Below are positions 34,386 through 46,818 of a DNA stretch of 64,000 bases, piece by piece. The position numbers were made by a program, and so were the translations under genes. The DNA is from Chloroflexi bacterium OLB13. Lineage in GTDB: Bacteria > Chloroflexota > Anaerolineae > Aggregatilineales > Phototrophicaceae. The DNA lies in assembly GCA_001567485.1 (NCBI GenBank), contig JZRA01000050.1, positions 1-64,000 of the forward strand, written 5' to 3'. The notes beneath the pieces were generated by a model. The model was not told where the DNA came from and did no database searches. It saw only the letters and a list, made by a program, of their open reading frames with translations. Position 1 is the first letter of the stretch. Each line of letters opens with the position of its first letter.

Positions 34386-35441
34386 CTAGCCGCTGGTGCG
34401 CAGCTTGCGCAGCCACTCCAGCGCGGCGTTGGTGAGCCGTTCGACCTCGCTGTGCGGCGCGTTCTCCGCCAGACAGCTTTCAAGCCGCGATTGAAGGGCC
34501 GTGGCGTCAAGGCCGCCCGCCGATGCGATAAACACCAGTTCGTTATGCGGCGGCCGCCCGCCCCATGTGTCGCCCTCGCTCAACGTGACGCGCCGCCCGA
34601 CGACCTGTAGGATCGCGGGCGTATCGGGCTTGTCCGCGAGGTACAGCGTGCCTTTCACGCGGTAGATGTCCGGCGACAGCTGTTCGACTGCGCGCTTCAA
34701 CGCCTTCAGCGAGACGGGCCGGTTGTCCTGCCATGTCCACGTGCTGAACACGGCCGCGTGGTCGGCGTGAGGGTGATCGTGCTCATGGCCTGCTTCGTGC
34801 ACATGGATAGCGCTGGCTTCGCGCGCCGCGAGCCTCACCGCGTCGAACATGCCGACGTTGAGGATCAACGGCAGCGGGACGTCACAATGAGTCGTCTCGA
34901 TAACGCGCGAGTTGGGGATGACGCGTTTAATGTACTGGCGTGCGCGCTGCAGCGTGTCGGCGTCCGCCAGATCGACCTTGTTCAAGATGACGATATCCGC
35001 CATGCCGACCTGATTCATCGCCAGCACTGCGTTTTCACGCTGGAGCGTCTCGATTTGCTCGGCGTCAATCACCGTCAGGATGCTGTCGATGGTGACGGCA
35101 TTGACGGCGCGCAGGGTTAATGCGACCTCCAATGGGTCGCTGACGCCGGACGTCTCGATGATGATGGCTTCGGGTGATTCGGGACGGTTGAGCGCGTCGC
35201 GCACCGCCTTCACGAGGTCGTCGCGGATGGTGCAGCAGATGCACCCGTTAGAGAGGCTGTACGTCTCGCCTTCGACGTTGACCACCAACTGCGAGTCGAT
35301 GTTGACGGCGCCGAAGTCATTGACCAGCACGGCGATTCGCAGGCCGTGGTTGGCGCTCAAAATACGGTTAAGCAGGGTTGTCTTGCCGGCGCCCAGAAAG
35401 CCGGTGATGATCGTGAGCGGAATCGGGTGTTTGGCGTCCAT
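34386..35441 (-). CDS. CobW/COG0523-type G3E GTPase (metal chaperone)
   Basis: The start at 35441 gives MDAKHPIPLTIITGFLGAGK, with the Walker A GFLGAGKT at residues 14-21. CICC follows in SLSNGCICC (metal site of the family), then DEQIE-type and LNKVDLAD (G4) motifs. A His-rich linker (HVHEAGHEHDHPHADHA) joins it to the C-terminal CobW domain. Such GTPases insert or deliver Zn, Co or Fe to target enzymes. A longer frame reaches 35579 but overlaps the SIS gene. It follows that gene by 17 bases, so the two probably share a transcript; the client protein is unknown. Confidence 0.9.
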   Translation of the reverse strand: MDAKHPIPLTIITGFLGAGKTTLLNRILSANHGLRIAVLVNDFGAVNIDSQLVVNVEGETYSLSNGCICCTIRDDLVKAVRDALNRPESPEAIIIETSGVSDPLEVALTLRAVNAVTIDSILTVIDAEQIETLQRENAVLAMNQVGMADIVILNKVDLADADTLQRARQYIKRVIPNSRVIETTHCDVPLPLILNVGMFDAVRLAAREASAIHVHEAGHEHDHPHADHAAVFSTWTWQDNRPVSLKALKRAVEQLSPDIYRVKGTLYLADKPDTPAILQVVGRRVTLSEGDTWGGRPPHNELVFIASAGGLDATALQSRLESCLAENAPHSEVERLTNAALEWLRKLRTSG

Positions 35442-35458
35442 CGGCAGATGCACGGTGG

Positions 35459-36493
35459 TCAGCGCGTGACCGTGACCTTGGTCAAGCCGCGCGGCTGATC
35501 GACCGAGTGGCCTTTGGCGTGCGCCAACCGCAGCGCGAATACCTGACCGGGGATGACGCTGACGATCGGTGTCAGCCATTCGGGGACGTGATGCGGGATA
35601 GGCATACGCACTTCCGCCTTTGCTAGGGCTTCCTCGGAATCCGAGATGACGAGACGGCGCGCCTGCCGTTCTCCGAGCTTGTCGAGCAAATCGAGCATGG
35701 CCGGCAGCGTGGCTCCGCTGGGCGCAACCGCAAAGGCCGGGAACGCGGGTTGGATAATCGCAATCGGGCCGTGACGGAAATCCGCTTCACTGTATCCGCT
35801 GCCGGTGACGTAGCACAGCTCCTGCACCTTGAGCGTGATCTCGAACGCGGTGGCGTAGTTGTAGCCGCGCCCGATGACAGCGAAATTCGGCATATAGGTG
35901 AACGGCGCGGCGTCGATGCCGGTCGACAGGCCGAGTGTTTGTGCGGCCCATGCCGGAACTTGTGCAATCGCGGTGCGGTCGTTGGGATCGTCGGTGAGCG
36001 CCGCCGCGAGCATCGCGACCGCGGTCAGTTCGGCGGTGTAGGTCTTGGTTGCCGCGACGCTCTTTTCGGGGCCAGCGCTCAAGTCGATGTGATGATCGGA
36101 CGCGGCGGCAAGCGGCGATGAGGCGTCATTAGTGAGGCTCAGGGTCAGCGCGCCCTGCGAACGGGCGTGCTCGATCACGCTCCGAATATCGACCGATGCG
36201 CCGCTTTGGCTGATGCCGACGACCAGCGCGCGCCGGAAGTTGATGGATGCGTTGTACAGCGAGGTGACCGATGGAGTCGCCAGCCCGACATACAGCCCGC
36301 ACTTGATCCCCCAAACGTACTGTGCGTAACGCGCCGCATTGTCTGATGTGCCGCGCGCCGCGATCACGACGTAGTCCGGCGCGAAGGCACGAATCGCCCG
36401 CGCTGCCGTAGTGACCGCGTTCTGCTGCGACTCGATCAGGCGCGCGAGGCTGGAAGGCTGTTCTTGGATTTCACGTTCGAGGGTCGTGGTCAC
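35459..36493 (-). CDS. SIS-domain sugar isomerase/deaminase (GlmS isomerase-half type)
   Basis: The 344-residue protein has two SIS domains like the isomerase half of GlmS but no glutaminase part: VVIAARGTSDNAARYAQYVW, then GISQSGASVDIRSVI, and EKSVAATKTYTAELTAV in the first half; FRHGPIAI-QP and a closing LTKVTVTR with the KS-DQPRGL pattern in the second. Proteins of this type isomerise or deaminate amino-sugar phosphates such as glucosamine-6-phosphate. The substrate is not fixed by sequence. It heads a two-gene unit with the CobW-type GTPase. Confidence 0.88.
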   Translation of the reverse strand: MTTTLEREIQEQPSSLARLIESQQNAVTTAARAIRAFAPDYVVIAARGTSDNAARYAQYVWGIKCGLYVGLATPSVTSLYNASINFRRALVVGISQSGASVDIRSVIEHARSQGALTLSLTNDASSPLAAASDHHIDLSAGPEKSVAATKTYTAELTAVAMLAAALTDDPNDRTAIAQVPAWAAQTLGLSTGIDAAPFTYMPNFAVIGRGYNYATAFEITLKVQELCYVTGSGYSEADFRHGPIAIIQPAFPAFAVAPSGATLPAMLDLLDKLGERQARRLVISDSEEALAKAEVRMPIPHHVPEWLTPIVSVIPGQVFALRLAHAKGHSVDQPRGLTKVTVTR

Positions 36494-36679
36494 ACTGCTG
36501 CTCCGCTGCTGCTTGAGTTAATCGACGTTGACGGCGACGCGCCCCGTTGGGCGAACTAGTCGTCGCGTGTCGTGACTCAATGCTATCACAGGCGGTCGTG
36601 GACGTGTCAGCGTAATTCTACTTTTGGCGGTTCGTTAGGTCGGCTCGCTTGCGTTCGGTCGTCCCGAACCGAGAGCGCC

Positions 36680-37093
36680 TTAATGCGCGCCGCTGATCGC
36701 CAGTTCCGCGAACAGGGCATAGGTCTTTTCCCAAGCCTGTGTGACTGTTGGTGTCATCACAGCCGGACACACCTTGCGCAGCGCCCAGATGAGCGCCTCG
36801 CCCACTGTCGCGTAGTGTTTGTCGTGAACCCCATAGCTGACGTGTTGTTTGCCAAGCTCACGCATACTTTGGCTCAGCGCCTCAGGCGCGTCGAGCGCGT
36901 TCACGAGATCCGCCATCATCCGCATGAGCTTCGCGCGCTGCACATCCAGACCGGTGCTGAATAAGTGTTCGATATCAGGATCAAGTTCGAACAGGCGGGC
37001 ATAAAATACTGCGGCGATGTCCTCGTTCTGAGGCGCGATGTGCGTAAAACTACGTTGAACTAGTTTCTTGTCGTGCTCCGTTAGCGATTCCAC
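36680..37093 (-). CDS. Single-domain globin (flavohaemoglobin type)
   Basis: The 137-residue protein aligns by eye with Vitreoscilla haemoglobin and the globin part of Hmp: FYARLFELDPDIEHLF contains B10 Tyr31, Gln52 occupies E7, and GKQHVSYGV gives the proximal F8 His84. A Tyr/Gln distal pair fits ligand binding of O2 or NO with NO-dioxygenase-like chemistry. The reductase domain of Hmp is absent, so an external reductase would be needed. It lies alone between other genes; no NsrR-like site is obvious upstream. Confidence 0.92.
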   Translation of the reverse strand: MESLTEHDKKLVQRSFTHIAPQNEDIAAVFYARLFELDPDIEHLFSTGLDVQRAKLMRMMADLVNALDAPEALSQSMRELGKQHVSYGVHDKHYATVGEALIWALRKVCPAVMTPTVTQAWEKTYALFAELAISGAH

Positions 37094-37271
37094 GATGATT
37101 TCGTCTAACCACGTTATTGATGATCGAACGATGATGGCATGTTCGGCTGATTTAGGGCTAGCCGTTTGCCCCGTCGAGCGTCTTCGTGCGTGACAAGGAG
37201 CAGCACACCACGAGGCTCGAATTGAAGCCTATCCCGAATTGTATGACATTTTCGGGGATTAATGGCGTTAA

Positions 37272-38285
37272 CTATCCGCCGATGTAGTACATTTCGATCT
37301 TCTCGCCCTCGTCAACACGGCCGCGCAGCTCCGAGTAGCGGTCGGTGCGTGCGCGCCAGACCGACTGGATAAGATGAGTTAGCTCGGCGCCGGACGCGCC
37401 CGCGCGCAGCGGATCGCGTAAATCGACGCCGTGGATGGCGAACAGACAGGTGTAAATCTGACCTTCTGGCGACAGCCGCAGCCTTGAGCACGCGCCGCAG
37501 AACGGCCGCGTCACCGAGGCGATCACGCCGATTTCGCCAACGCCGTCGGCAAACCCGAAGCGGAGTGCTGTCTCGCTGTCATAGCTGCGATCAAGCGGCA
37601 CAAGCGGCAGCTCCGCGCCCACCCGTTCGACGATCTCATCGGCCGGCACGACATGATCCATGCGCCAGCCGTTGCGCGTGCCGACGTCCATGTACTCGAT
37701 GAAGCGCAGGATGTGCCCGTTGTCCTTGCACCAGCGCGCCAGATCGACCATCGTGTGATCGTTGACGCCGCGCTTGACGACGGCGTTGATCTTGATCGGG
37801 CCGAAGCCGGCGTCCACAGCGGCGTCGATCCCGCGCAGCACATCGTCCACATCGGACTTGCCGCCGTTGAGCGCGCGGAAGGTCGCATTGTCGAGGCTGT
37901 CGAGGCTGACGGTGATGCGCTTCAGGCCAGCATCACGCAGCGCCACGGCCTTTTCGGGGAGGAAGTAGCCGTTGGTCGTCATCGCGAGGTCTTGGATGCC
38001 GGTGACCTTCGCCAGCATCCCGACCAGCACTTCGAGGTCTTTGCGCATCAAGGGTTCGCCGCCGGTCAGCCGCAGCTTGCTGACGCCCTGCGCGGCCATC
38101 AACGTGGCGACGCGTGTGATTTCCTCGAACGTGAGCAGCTTTTCGCGCGCGAGGAACCGGTAACGTTCGCCGAAAATCTCCTCCGGCATGCAGTACGAGC
38201 AGCGGAAATTGCAGCGGTCAGTGACCGAAATCCGCAGGTCGCGCAGCGGTCGGTTAAAGCGATCGACGACAGGGTGATCCGTCAT
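37272..38285 (-). CDS. moaA: GTP 3',8-cyclase MoaA (molybdenum cofactor biosynthesis)
   Basis: The 337-residue radical-SAM enzyme has CNFRCSYC (Cys25, Cys29, Cys32), LRLTGGEPL, and a C-terminal second cluster motif CGACSRLRLSPEG followed by YTCLF. It ends in YYIGG, the double-Gly tail of MoaA. It converts GTP to the cyclic 3',8 intermediate for cyclic pyranopterin synthesis with MoaC. The other mo genes are not in this window. A TATAAT box lies about 110 bases upstream on the same strand. Confidence 0.95.
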   Translation of the reverse strand: MTDHPVVDRFNRPLRDLRISVTDRCNFRCSYCMPEEIFGERYRFLAREKLLTFEEITRVATLMAAQGVSKLRLTGGEPLMRKDLEVLVGMLAKVTGIQDLAMTTNGYFLPEKAVALRDAGLKRITVSLDSLDNATFRALNGGKSDVDDVLRGIDAAVDAGFGPIKINAVVKRGVNDHTMVDLARWCKDNGHILRFIEYMDVGTRNGWRMDHVVPADEIVERVGAELPLVPLDRSYDSETALRFGFADGVGEIGVIASVTRPFCGACSRLRLSPEGQIYTCLFAIHGVDLRDPLRAGASGAELTHLIQSVWRARTDRYSELRGRVDEGEKIEMYYIGG

Positions 38286-38397
38286 GTTAGGCTTTCACTT
38301 CAAGGCAGACGTGAGGCGTTCTACGCTGCCAGCGGACGGTCGGTTGATGTCATGCGGCCGTATGTTGGGTATGGTGGTGCGCATAACGCCGATCTTC

Positions 38398-38403
38398 ATT
38401 ATA
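38398..38403 (-). promoter_or_regulatory. Possible -10 box of the moaA promoter
   Basis: A perfect TATAAT on the - strand in an otherwise GC-rich gap, about 115 bases before the moaA start. No good -35 match is visible at the right distance, so the call is tentative. The leader between it and moaA does not resemble a molybdenum-cofactor riboswitch to my reading. Confidence 0.35.
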
Positions 38404-38440
38404 GAACATTCGTACGGACTGCGATGTGTGGATCATGTGA

Positions 38441-38480
38441 GAAGGGGCAGCGGTCAGATTTCGGCCGCCGCCCCTTCTTC
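38441..38480 (-). terminator. Stem-loop after the pullulanase gene
   Basis: GAAGGGGCAGCGG at 38441-38453 pairs with the GCCGCCCCTTC side near 38466-38480 over about 12 bases with one mismatch. It starts about 13 bases after the pullulanase stop. No clear T-run follows on the - strand, so termination efficiency is uncertain. Confidence 0.5.
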
Positions 38481-38492
38481 GTGTATCCGCAA

Positions 38493-42194
<3,702 letters not shown>

Positions 42195-42292
42195 TCATCA
42201 ACCTCACGCGTCAACTGTGGATCGGGGCTTTGCTGCCGCCAACGCTGCGATTGTAGCGAATCGAATCGAGGGGACGGCATGACGCCCTCCCG

Positions 42293-43468
42293 CTATGGCG
42301 TTGTCAGGAGACGGTTGCGGCGCAGCGGCAGCCCAAGCAAGAGCACCGCGACGACCAGCGCAATCGCCAGCCCGTACAGGACGGGCGTAAAGCCGACGAC
42401 GCCGATAATCGCGCCGCAGACGACCGGCCCGACGACCTTGCCGAGATTCTCCATCATGCCGACCAGCCCCATCCCCGCGCCGACGTTCTCCTTCGGGATT
42501 TGCTCCGTGACGAGCGCCGCGGTCGACGGGAAGATCAACGCCTGCGCGACACCGAGCAGCACGGAGGGCAGCAAGAGGGCCGCGCTGTTGGCTGTCGGCA
42601 CCAGCACAACGCCCGCCGCAAGGGCGACCATGCCGGTTCGTATGGCAGTGATATAGCCGAAACGCTGGCCGAACCATCCGCCGCCGGGGCCGGTTGCGAT
42701 GTTGACCGCCTCTTGGATGGAGAAGAACGCGCCGATGAGCGCGACGTTGATCCCGGCGGTGAGGCCGTATACCGGCAAGAATGCTTTGATCGTGTAGAGG
42801 GCGACAAACACGCCCGCTTCGAGACCCCCTGACAACCACAAGCCCGGCGTCCGACTCCCGGTAGCGAGCGACGCGCGCATCTGTTTGAGGATCGGCGGGA
42901 ACTCGTGTTGTGTGCGAACGGTCGGTTCAGGCAGGCGCAGCACGGGGATGAGCGCTGCGGCGCTGATCAGGCCGATGATCGTGAAGATCGCCGCCGGATC
43001 GAGCGAGAGCAGCAGCCAGCCCGCCAACGCCGGCCCGACGATGTATCCACCGGAGCGCGCCAAGCCGAACCAGCCCAAGCCCTGCGCCACCGAATCCGGC
43101 ATCCGTTCGGCGATGTACGCGAACGTCACCGGGCCGTAGATGGCTGTCGATACGCCGTGAATGATGCGGATCAGGAACAACTGCTCCGGTGTGCGCACCA
43201 GCCCGTAGAAGAACGGGACGATCACGAAGAACAGCGTCCCGATAATCAACCACAACCGGCGTCCCCACCGGTCGGACAGCACGCCGATGAACGGTTTCAG
43301 CACCAGCCCACTGACGGTCGAGACCGAGACGATAATCCCCAACAGCGCATCCGTCGCGCCCAACGCCGCGGCGAAGATGGGCAAGAGCGGAGTCTTGCCC
43401 ATCTGATACGCCGTCCGCACGATGAAGTCGGCAGCGGTCAATCGCCAGAAGTCGCGGGAATGCACCAT
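42293..43468 (-). CDS. MFS transporter
   Basis: The 391-residue protein shows twelve hydrophobic segments with the MFS loop 2-3 pattern GVLSDRWGRRLWLIIG and a second half with PKENVGAGMGLVGMMENLGK. The family includes drug/H+ antiporters and sugar exporters; the sequence does not fix the substrate. Its start lies three bases after the stop of the BNR-propeller gene at 43472, so both are in one transcript, which gives no functional clue by itself. Confidence 0.88.
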   Translation of the reverse strand: MVHSRDFWRLTAADFIVRTAYQMGKTPLLPIFAAALGATDALLGIIVSVSTVSGLVLKPFIGVLSDRWGRRLWLIIGTLFFVIVPFFYGLVRTPEQLFLIRIIHGVSTAIYGPVTFAYIAERMPDSVAQGLGWFGLARSGGYIVGPALAGWLLLSLDPAAIFTIIGLISAAALIPVLRLPEPTVRTQHEFPPILKQMRASLATGSRTPGLWLSGGLEAGVFVALYTIKAFLPVYGLTAGINVALIGAFFSIQEAVNIATGPGGGWFGQRFGYITAIRTGMVALAAGVVLVPTANSAALLLPSVLLGVAQALIFPSTAALVTEQIPKENVGAGMGLVGMMENLGKVVGPVVCGAIIGVVGFTPVLYGLAIALVVAVLLLGLPLRRNRLLTTP

Positions 43469-43471
43469 ACC

Positions 43472-46400
43472 TTAGCCAATCGGGCTGATCTGGTACTGCT
43501 GGAGCATGGCGTTGAATTCGGCCAGATCGCCTTCGAGCAGGTGGTCGAACTCGGCCAGTTTGGCGTCAACCTGCCTCGCAAGCGCAGTGTAGACCTCGTG
43601 TGCTTGGTCGGTCGGCCGGTAATCCCCGGTGTTGACATCGTACTGCAGCGCGGCCAGCTTGCGGCTGATCTGGATGCCGGAGTTCAGCATGCCGGGCCAG
43701 CCCTTCTTCAAGCCGGGCTCCAGCAGCGTCTTTTCGATCGCGAGCACGCGTTCACTTAACTGCGAAGCACCCTGAGCAAGCTGCGCCGTCTGCGCGGTGC
43801 TGCCGAGGCGTTCGCGCCATGCATCTAACTGACCACGCACCCTGCGCATCTTGTTGATGCCGCGGTTCGCATCCGAGAGTTTGTCACGGATTTGCAGCAG
43901 CAGGGCGTACTGGTCTTCGAGGTCTTCGTGCGGCGTGTCGCTGTACGGGTCAGCGATGACGGTGATCTCCGCCGACAGCGTTTGATCGAAGGCTTGGAGC
44001 TGGACAACGTACTTGCCGGGCGGCACGACCGGCCCGGGCATCGTGCCTCCGAAGGGATCGTGTGCATCGAGGCGTACCGCTTCTTCCCCGCGCAAATCCC
44101 ATACAAACTGGTTCCAGCCCGCTGACGATGTTAGATGCAGCGGTTTTGGCGCGCCTTCGGGCAGCTCAGCTTCGGCCTTCCGAATGTCGTCGTTGGTGCT
44201 GGTGACGGTACGCAGCACATGACCGGCCGCATCGCTGAATGTCATCACAATTGGCGTTTCAGGAACGCGGGCGAGGTGATAGCGGATGACCGCGCCACGC
44301 GGCGGATTGTCCCCCGAATCTAAGGGGATGACGACCTGACCATTCTCCGGCGTCGGCGAGGCGATGAACGCCGCCACGACCCCCAACGTCGCCATATAGT
44401 TCTTGCCCGGCGCGTTGGTGAACGCCCCTTCGAAGATTTTGGGGGTGATGCGCTCTGCCTTGCGCGGCTGAAGCAGGGCGGCCGGCTCCCGATACAGGCC
44501 GTCGTGGAGTTGATGCAGCGCGGTCAGGTCATCGAGAATCCAAAACGACCGGCCGTGCGTCGCCGCGATCAGATCGGTTCCCTTGATCTTCAGGTCGTAA
44601 ATTGGCGATATGGGCAGGTTGAGTTGTAGCGACTGCCAGCGCTCTCCGGCGTCGAACGAGATGTAGACACCGGTTTCGGTACCGCAGTACAGCAGGCCCG
44701 CTTGGGAGGGGTCTTCCCGGATTGCACGGGTATAATCGCCCTCGCGGATACCGTCGACGATGCGTGTCCACGTCGCGCCGTAATCCGTCGTCTTGTAAAG
44801 ATACGGCGCAGGGTCGTCCAGCTTATAGCGCGTCGCTGCCATGTAGGCGGTGGCTTTGTCGTGCGGCGACGGCTCGATCATGCTGATCATGGTGCGTTCA
44901 GGAAGGTCAGGCGGCGTGATGTCGGCCCACGTCTGCCCACCGTCGCGCGAAATATGAACTGGGCCGTCGTCGGCGCCCGCCCACAGTACGCCGGCTTCAT
45001 GTGGCGACTCGGCAAATGCCCATACCGTCGCATACACCTCGGCGCCAACTGAATCACGGTTGATCGGGCCGCCGGTGGGCTGTAGGGTTTCGGGCGTGGC
45101 GCGGGTCAAGTCCGGGCTGATCGGCTGCCAGCTCTGGCCCTCGTTGGTGCTTTGGAAGATGACGTTTCCGGCTACGTACAGCTTGTTCGGGTCATGCGGA
45201 GAGATGACGATTGGATACGTCCACGCAAACCGGTACTTGTGGCTGATCGCGCCTTCGCCGCTGGTGGCCTCCGGCCATGTGCTAATCAGGCGTGTTTGCT
45301 TGCTGCGATGATCGTATCGCTGGAGGCTGTTTCCGCCGCCCGGCGAGCTTCCGACCGCGCCGACGTACACGATGTTCGGATCATTGGGCTTGACGGCGAT
45401 GTAGCCACTTTCGCCGGTGCCGGCTAGGAAACAGTCCGTCCATGTGATCGACGTATATGGGCTGCGGCTTGCTACGGCGATGCTGCTGTTGTCCTGCTGC
45501 GTGCCGTATACGGTATACGGGTCGCGGCTGTCGGTGTCGAGATGATAGAACTGCGCGGTGGGCTGGTTATACAGCGTCGACCATGAATCACCGCCGTTGA
45601 ACGAAACGCACGCCCCGCCGTCGTTGCCCTGCACCATGCGCTTCGTATCGTTCGGGTCGATCCAGAGGTCGTGGTTGTCGCCGTGCGGGGTCGAAATCTC
45701 GCTGTAGGTCTTGCCACCGTCGATGGACTTCCACAGGCTCAGGTTGTTGACGTAGACCGTATCGGGGTCTTTAGGGTCAGGGGTGATGTGCATGTAGTAC
45801 CACGCGCGCGAGACCAGCTCGTCATTGGGCGCGATGTACGACCACGTGTCGCCGTAGTCGTCGCTGCGGTACATGCCGCCTTTCTCGTTCTCGATCAGCG
45901 CCCACACACGCCCCGGCTGTGCGGGTGATGCGGCGACGCCGATCTTGCCCAGCACGCCGGTTGGCATGCCTGTATTCTGCGTGATGTCCTGCCACGTCTC
46001 GCCGCCGTCCATCGACCGCCAAAGGCCGCTGTCTGGCCCGCCGCTGGAGATGTTCCAGAAATTGCGATACGTCTCCCATACCGCGGCGTACACAATGCGC
46101 GGATTGTTCCGGTCAATCGACAGATCAACTGCGCCGGCCTTCTCGCTCTTGAACAAAACGTGCTTCCACGTCTTGCCGCCGTCGGTCGATTTGTAGACGC
46201 CGCGCTCTTTGTTGGGGCCGAACGCATGCCCAAGCGCCGCGACGTATACCGTGTCGGGGTCTGTGGGATGAATGCGCACCTTACCGATGTGGCGTGTCTC
46301 GGCCAAGCCCATGTGCTGCCACGAGCGCCCGGCATCGGTCGACTTGTAGACGCCATCGCCATAGGATACGTCGATACGGATGGTCGACTCGCCCATGCCG

Positions 46401-46645
46401 GCATAGATCACGTTCGGGTCGCTCTCTGAGACCGCCAGCGCGCCCACCGAGGATGTCTTGAGGAATCCATCCGAGACATTCTGCCAGTACGTACCGGCAT
46501 CTTCAGTTTTCCATACGCCGCCGGCGCAGGCCCCAAAGTAGAACACGCCGGGGCGGGATGGGTCGCCAGCGACCGCGACGACACGACCCCCGCGAAACGG
46601 GCCAATGCAGCGCCAACGCAGCAAGTTCTCTAGGCTTGAGGTCAT
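43472..46645 (-). CDS. BNR/Asp-box beta-propeller protein (VPS10/sortilin-like glycosidase family)
   Basis: The start at 46645 gives MTSSLENLLRWRCIGPFRGG with GGGAGATC upstream. Two propellers are made of repeated Asp-box units such as VYKSTDAGRSWQHMG, VYKSTDGGKTW and LWRSMDGGETWQD over residues about 20-700. The C-terminal 350 residues contain a beta-sandwich (WDLRGEEAVRLDAHDPFGG) and a helical end. Proteins of this size and layout are annotated as sialidase- or xyloglucanase-like; catalytic residues cannot be assigned. No signal peptide is seen at this start, which is unusual for the family, and upstream in-frame codons do not supply one. Confidence 0.85.
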   Translation of the reverse strand: MTSSLENLLRWRCIGPFRGGRVVAVAGDPSRPGVFYFGACAGGVWKTEDAGTYWQNVSDGFLKTSSVGALAVSESDPNVIYAGMGESTIRIDVSYGDGVYKSTDAGRSWQHMGLAETRHIGKVRIHPTDPDTVYVAALGHAFGPNKERGVYKSTDGGKTWKHVLFKSEKAGAVDLSIDRNNPRIVYAAVWETYRNFWNISSGGPDSGLWRSMDGGETWQDITQNTGMPTGVLGKIGVAASPAQPGRVWALIENEKGGMYRSDDYGDTWSYIAPNDELVSRAWYYMHITPDPKDPDTVYVNNLSLWKSIDGGKTYSEISTPHGDNHDLWIDPNDTKRMVQGNDGGACVSFNGGDSWSTLYNQPTAQFYHLDTDSRDPYTVYGTQQDNSSIAVASRSPYTSITWTDCFLAGTGESGYIAVKPNDPNIVYVGAVGSSPGGGNSLQRYDHRSKQTRLISTWPEATSGEGAISHKYRFAWTYPIVISPHDPNKLYVAGNVIFQSTNEGQSWQPISPDLTRATPETLQPTGGPINRDSVGAEVYATVWAFAESPHEAGVLWAGADDGPVHISRDGGQTWADITPPDLPERTMISMIEPSPHDKATAYMAATRYKLDDPAPYLYKTTDYGATWTRIVDGIREGDYTRAIREDPSQAGLLYCGTETGVYISFDAGERWQSLQLNLPISPIYDLKIKGTDLIAATHGRSFWILDDLTALHQLHDGLYREPAALLQPRKAERITPKIFEGAFTNAPGKNYMATLGVVAAFIASPTPENGQVVIPLDSGDNPPRGAVIRYHLARVPETPIVMTFSDAAGHVLRTVTSTNDDIRKAEAELPEGAPKPLHLTSSAGWNQFVWDLRGEEAVRLDAHDPFGGTMPGPVVPPGKYVVQLQAFDQTLSAEITVIADPYSDTPHEDLEDQYALLLQIRDKLSDANRGINKMRRVRGQLDAWRERLGSTAQTAQLAQGASQLSERVLAIEKTLLEPGLKKGWPGMLNSGIQISRKLAALQYDVNTGDYRPTDQAHEVYTALARQVDAKLAEFDHLLEGDLAEFNAMLQQYQISPIG

Positions 46646-46760
46646 TTTGAGATCTCCCGCAAGAATGAAACTGGTGGAGAGTGTAGCGTAACTCAGCCTG
46701 TGAGGTATGCCGCGCGTAAGTCCACTTGACGAACGAGCGTCGTGATTGGACGGTGAAAGC

Positions 46761-46792
46761 AAAACCGCCGCGCAATTTTGCACGGCGGTTTT
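46761..46792 (-). terminator. Intrinsic terminator after the giant secreted protein gene
   Basis: AAAACCGCCG and CGGCGGTTTT form a 10-base-pair stem with A/T tails on either side, giving TTTT at the 3' side on both strands. It begins 27 bases after the stop of the gene at 46819 on the - strand and separates it from the BNR-propeller gene. Confidence 0.85.
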
Positions 46793-46818
46793 CCGAACAT
46801 GGGGTTACTTTGGCCGGC

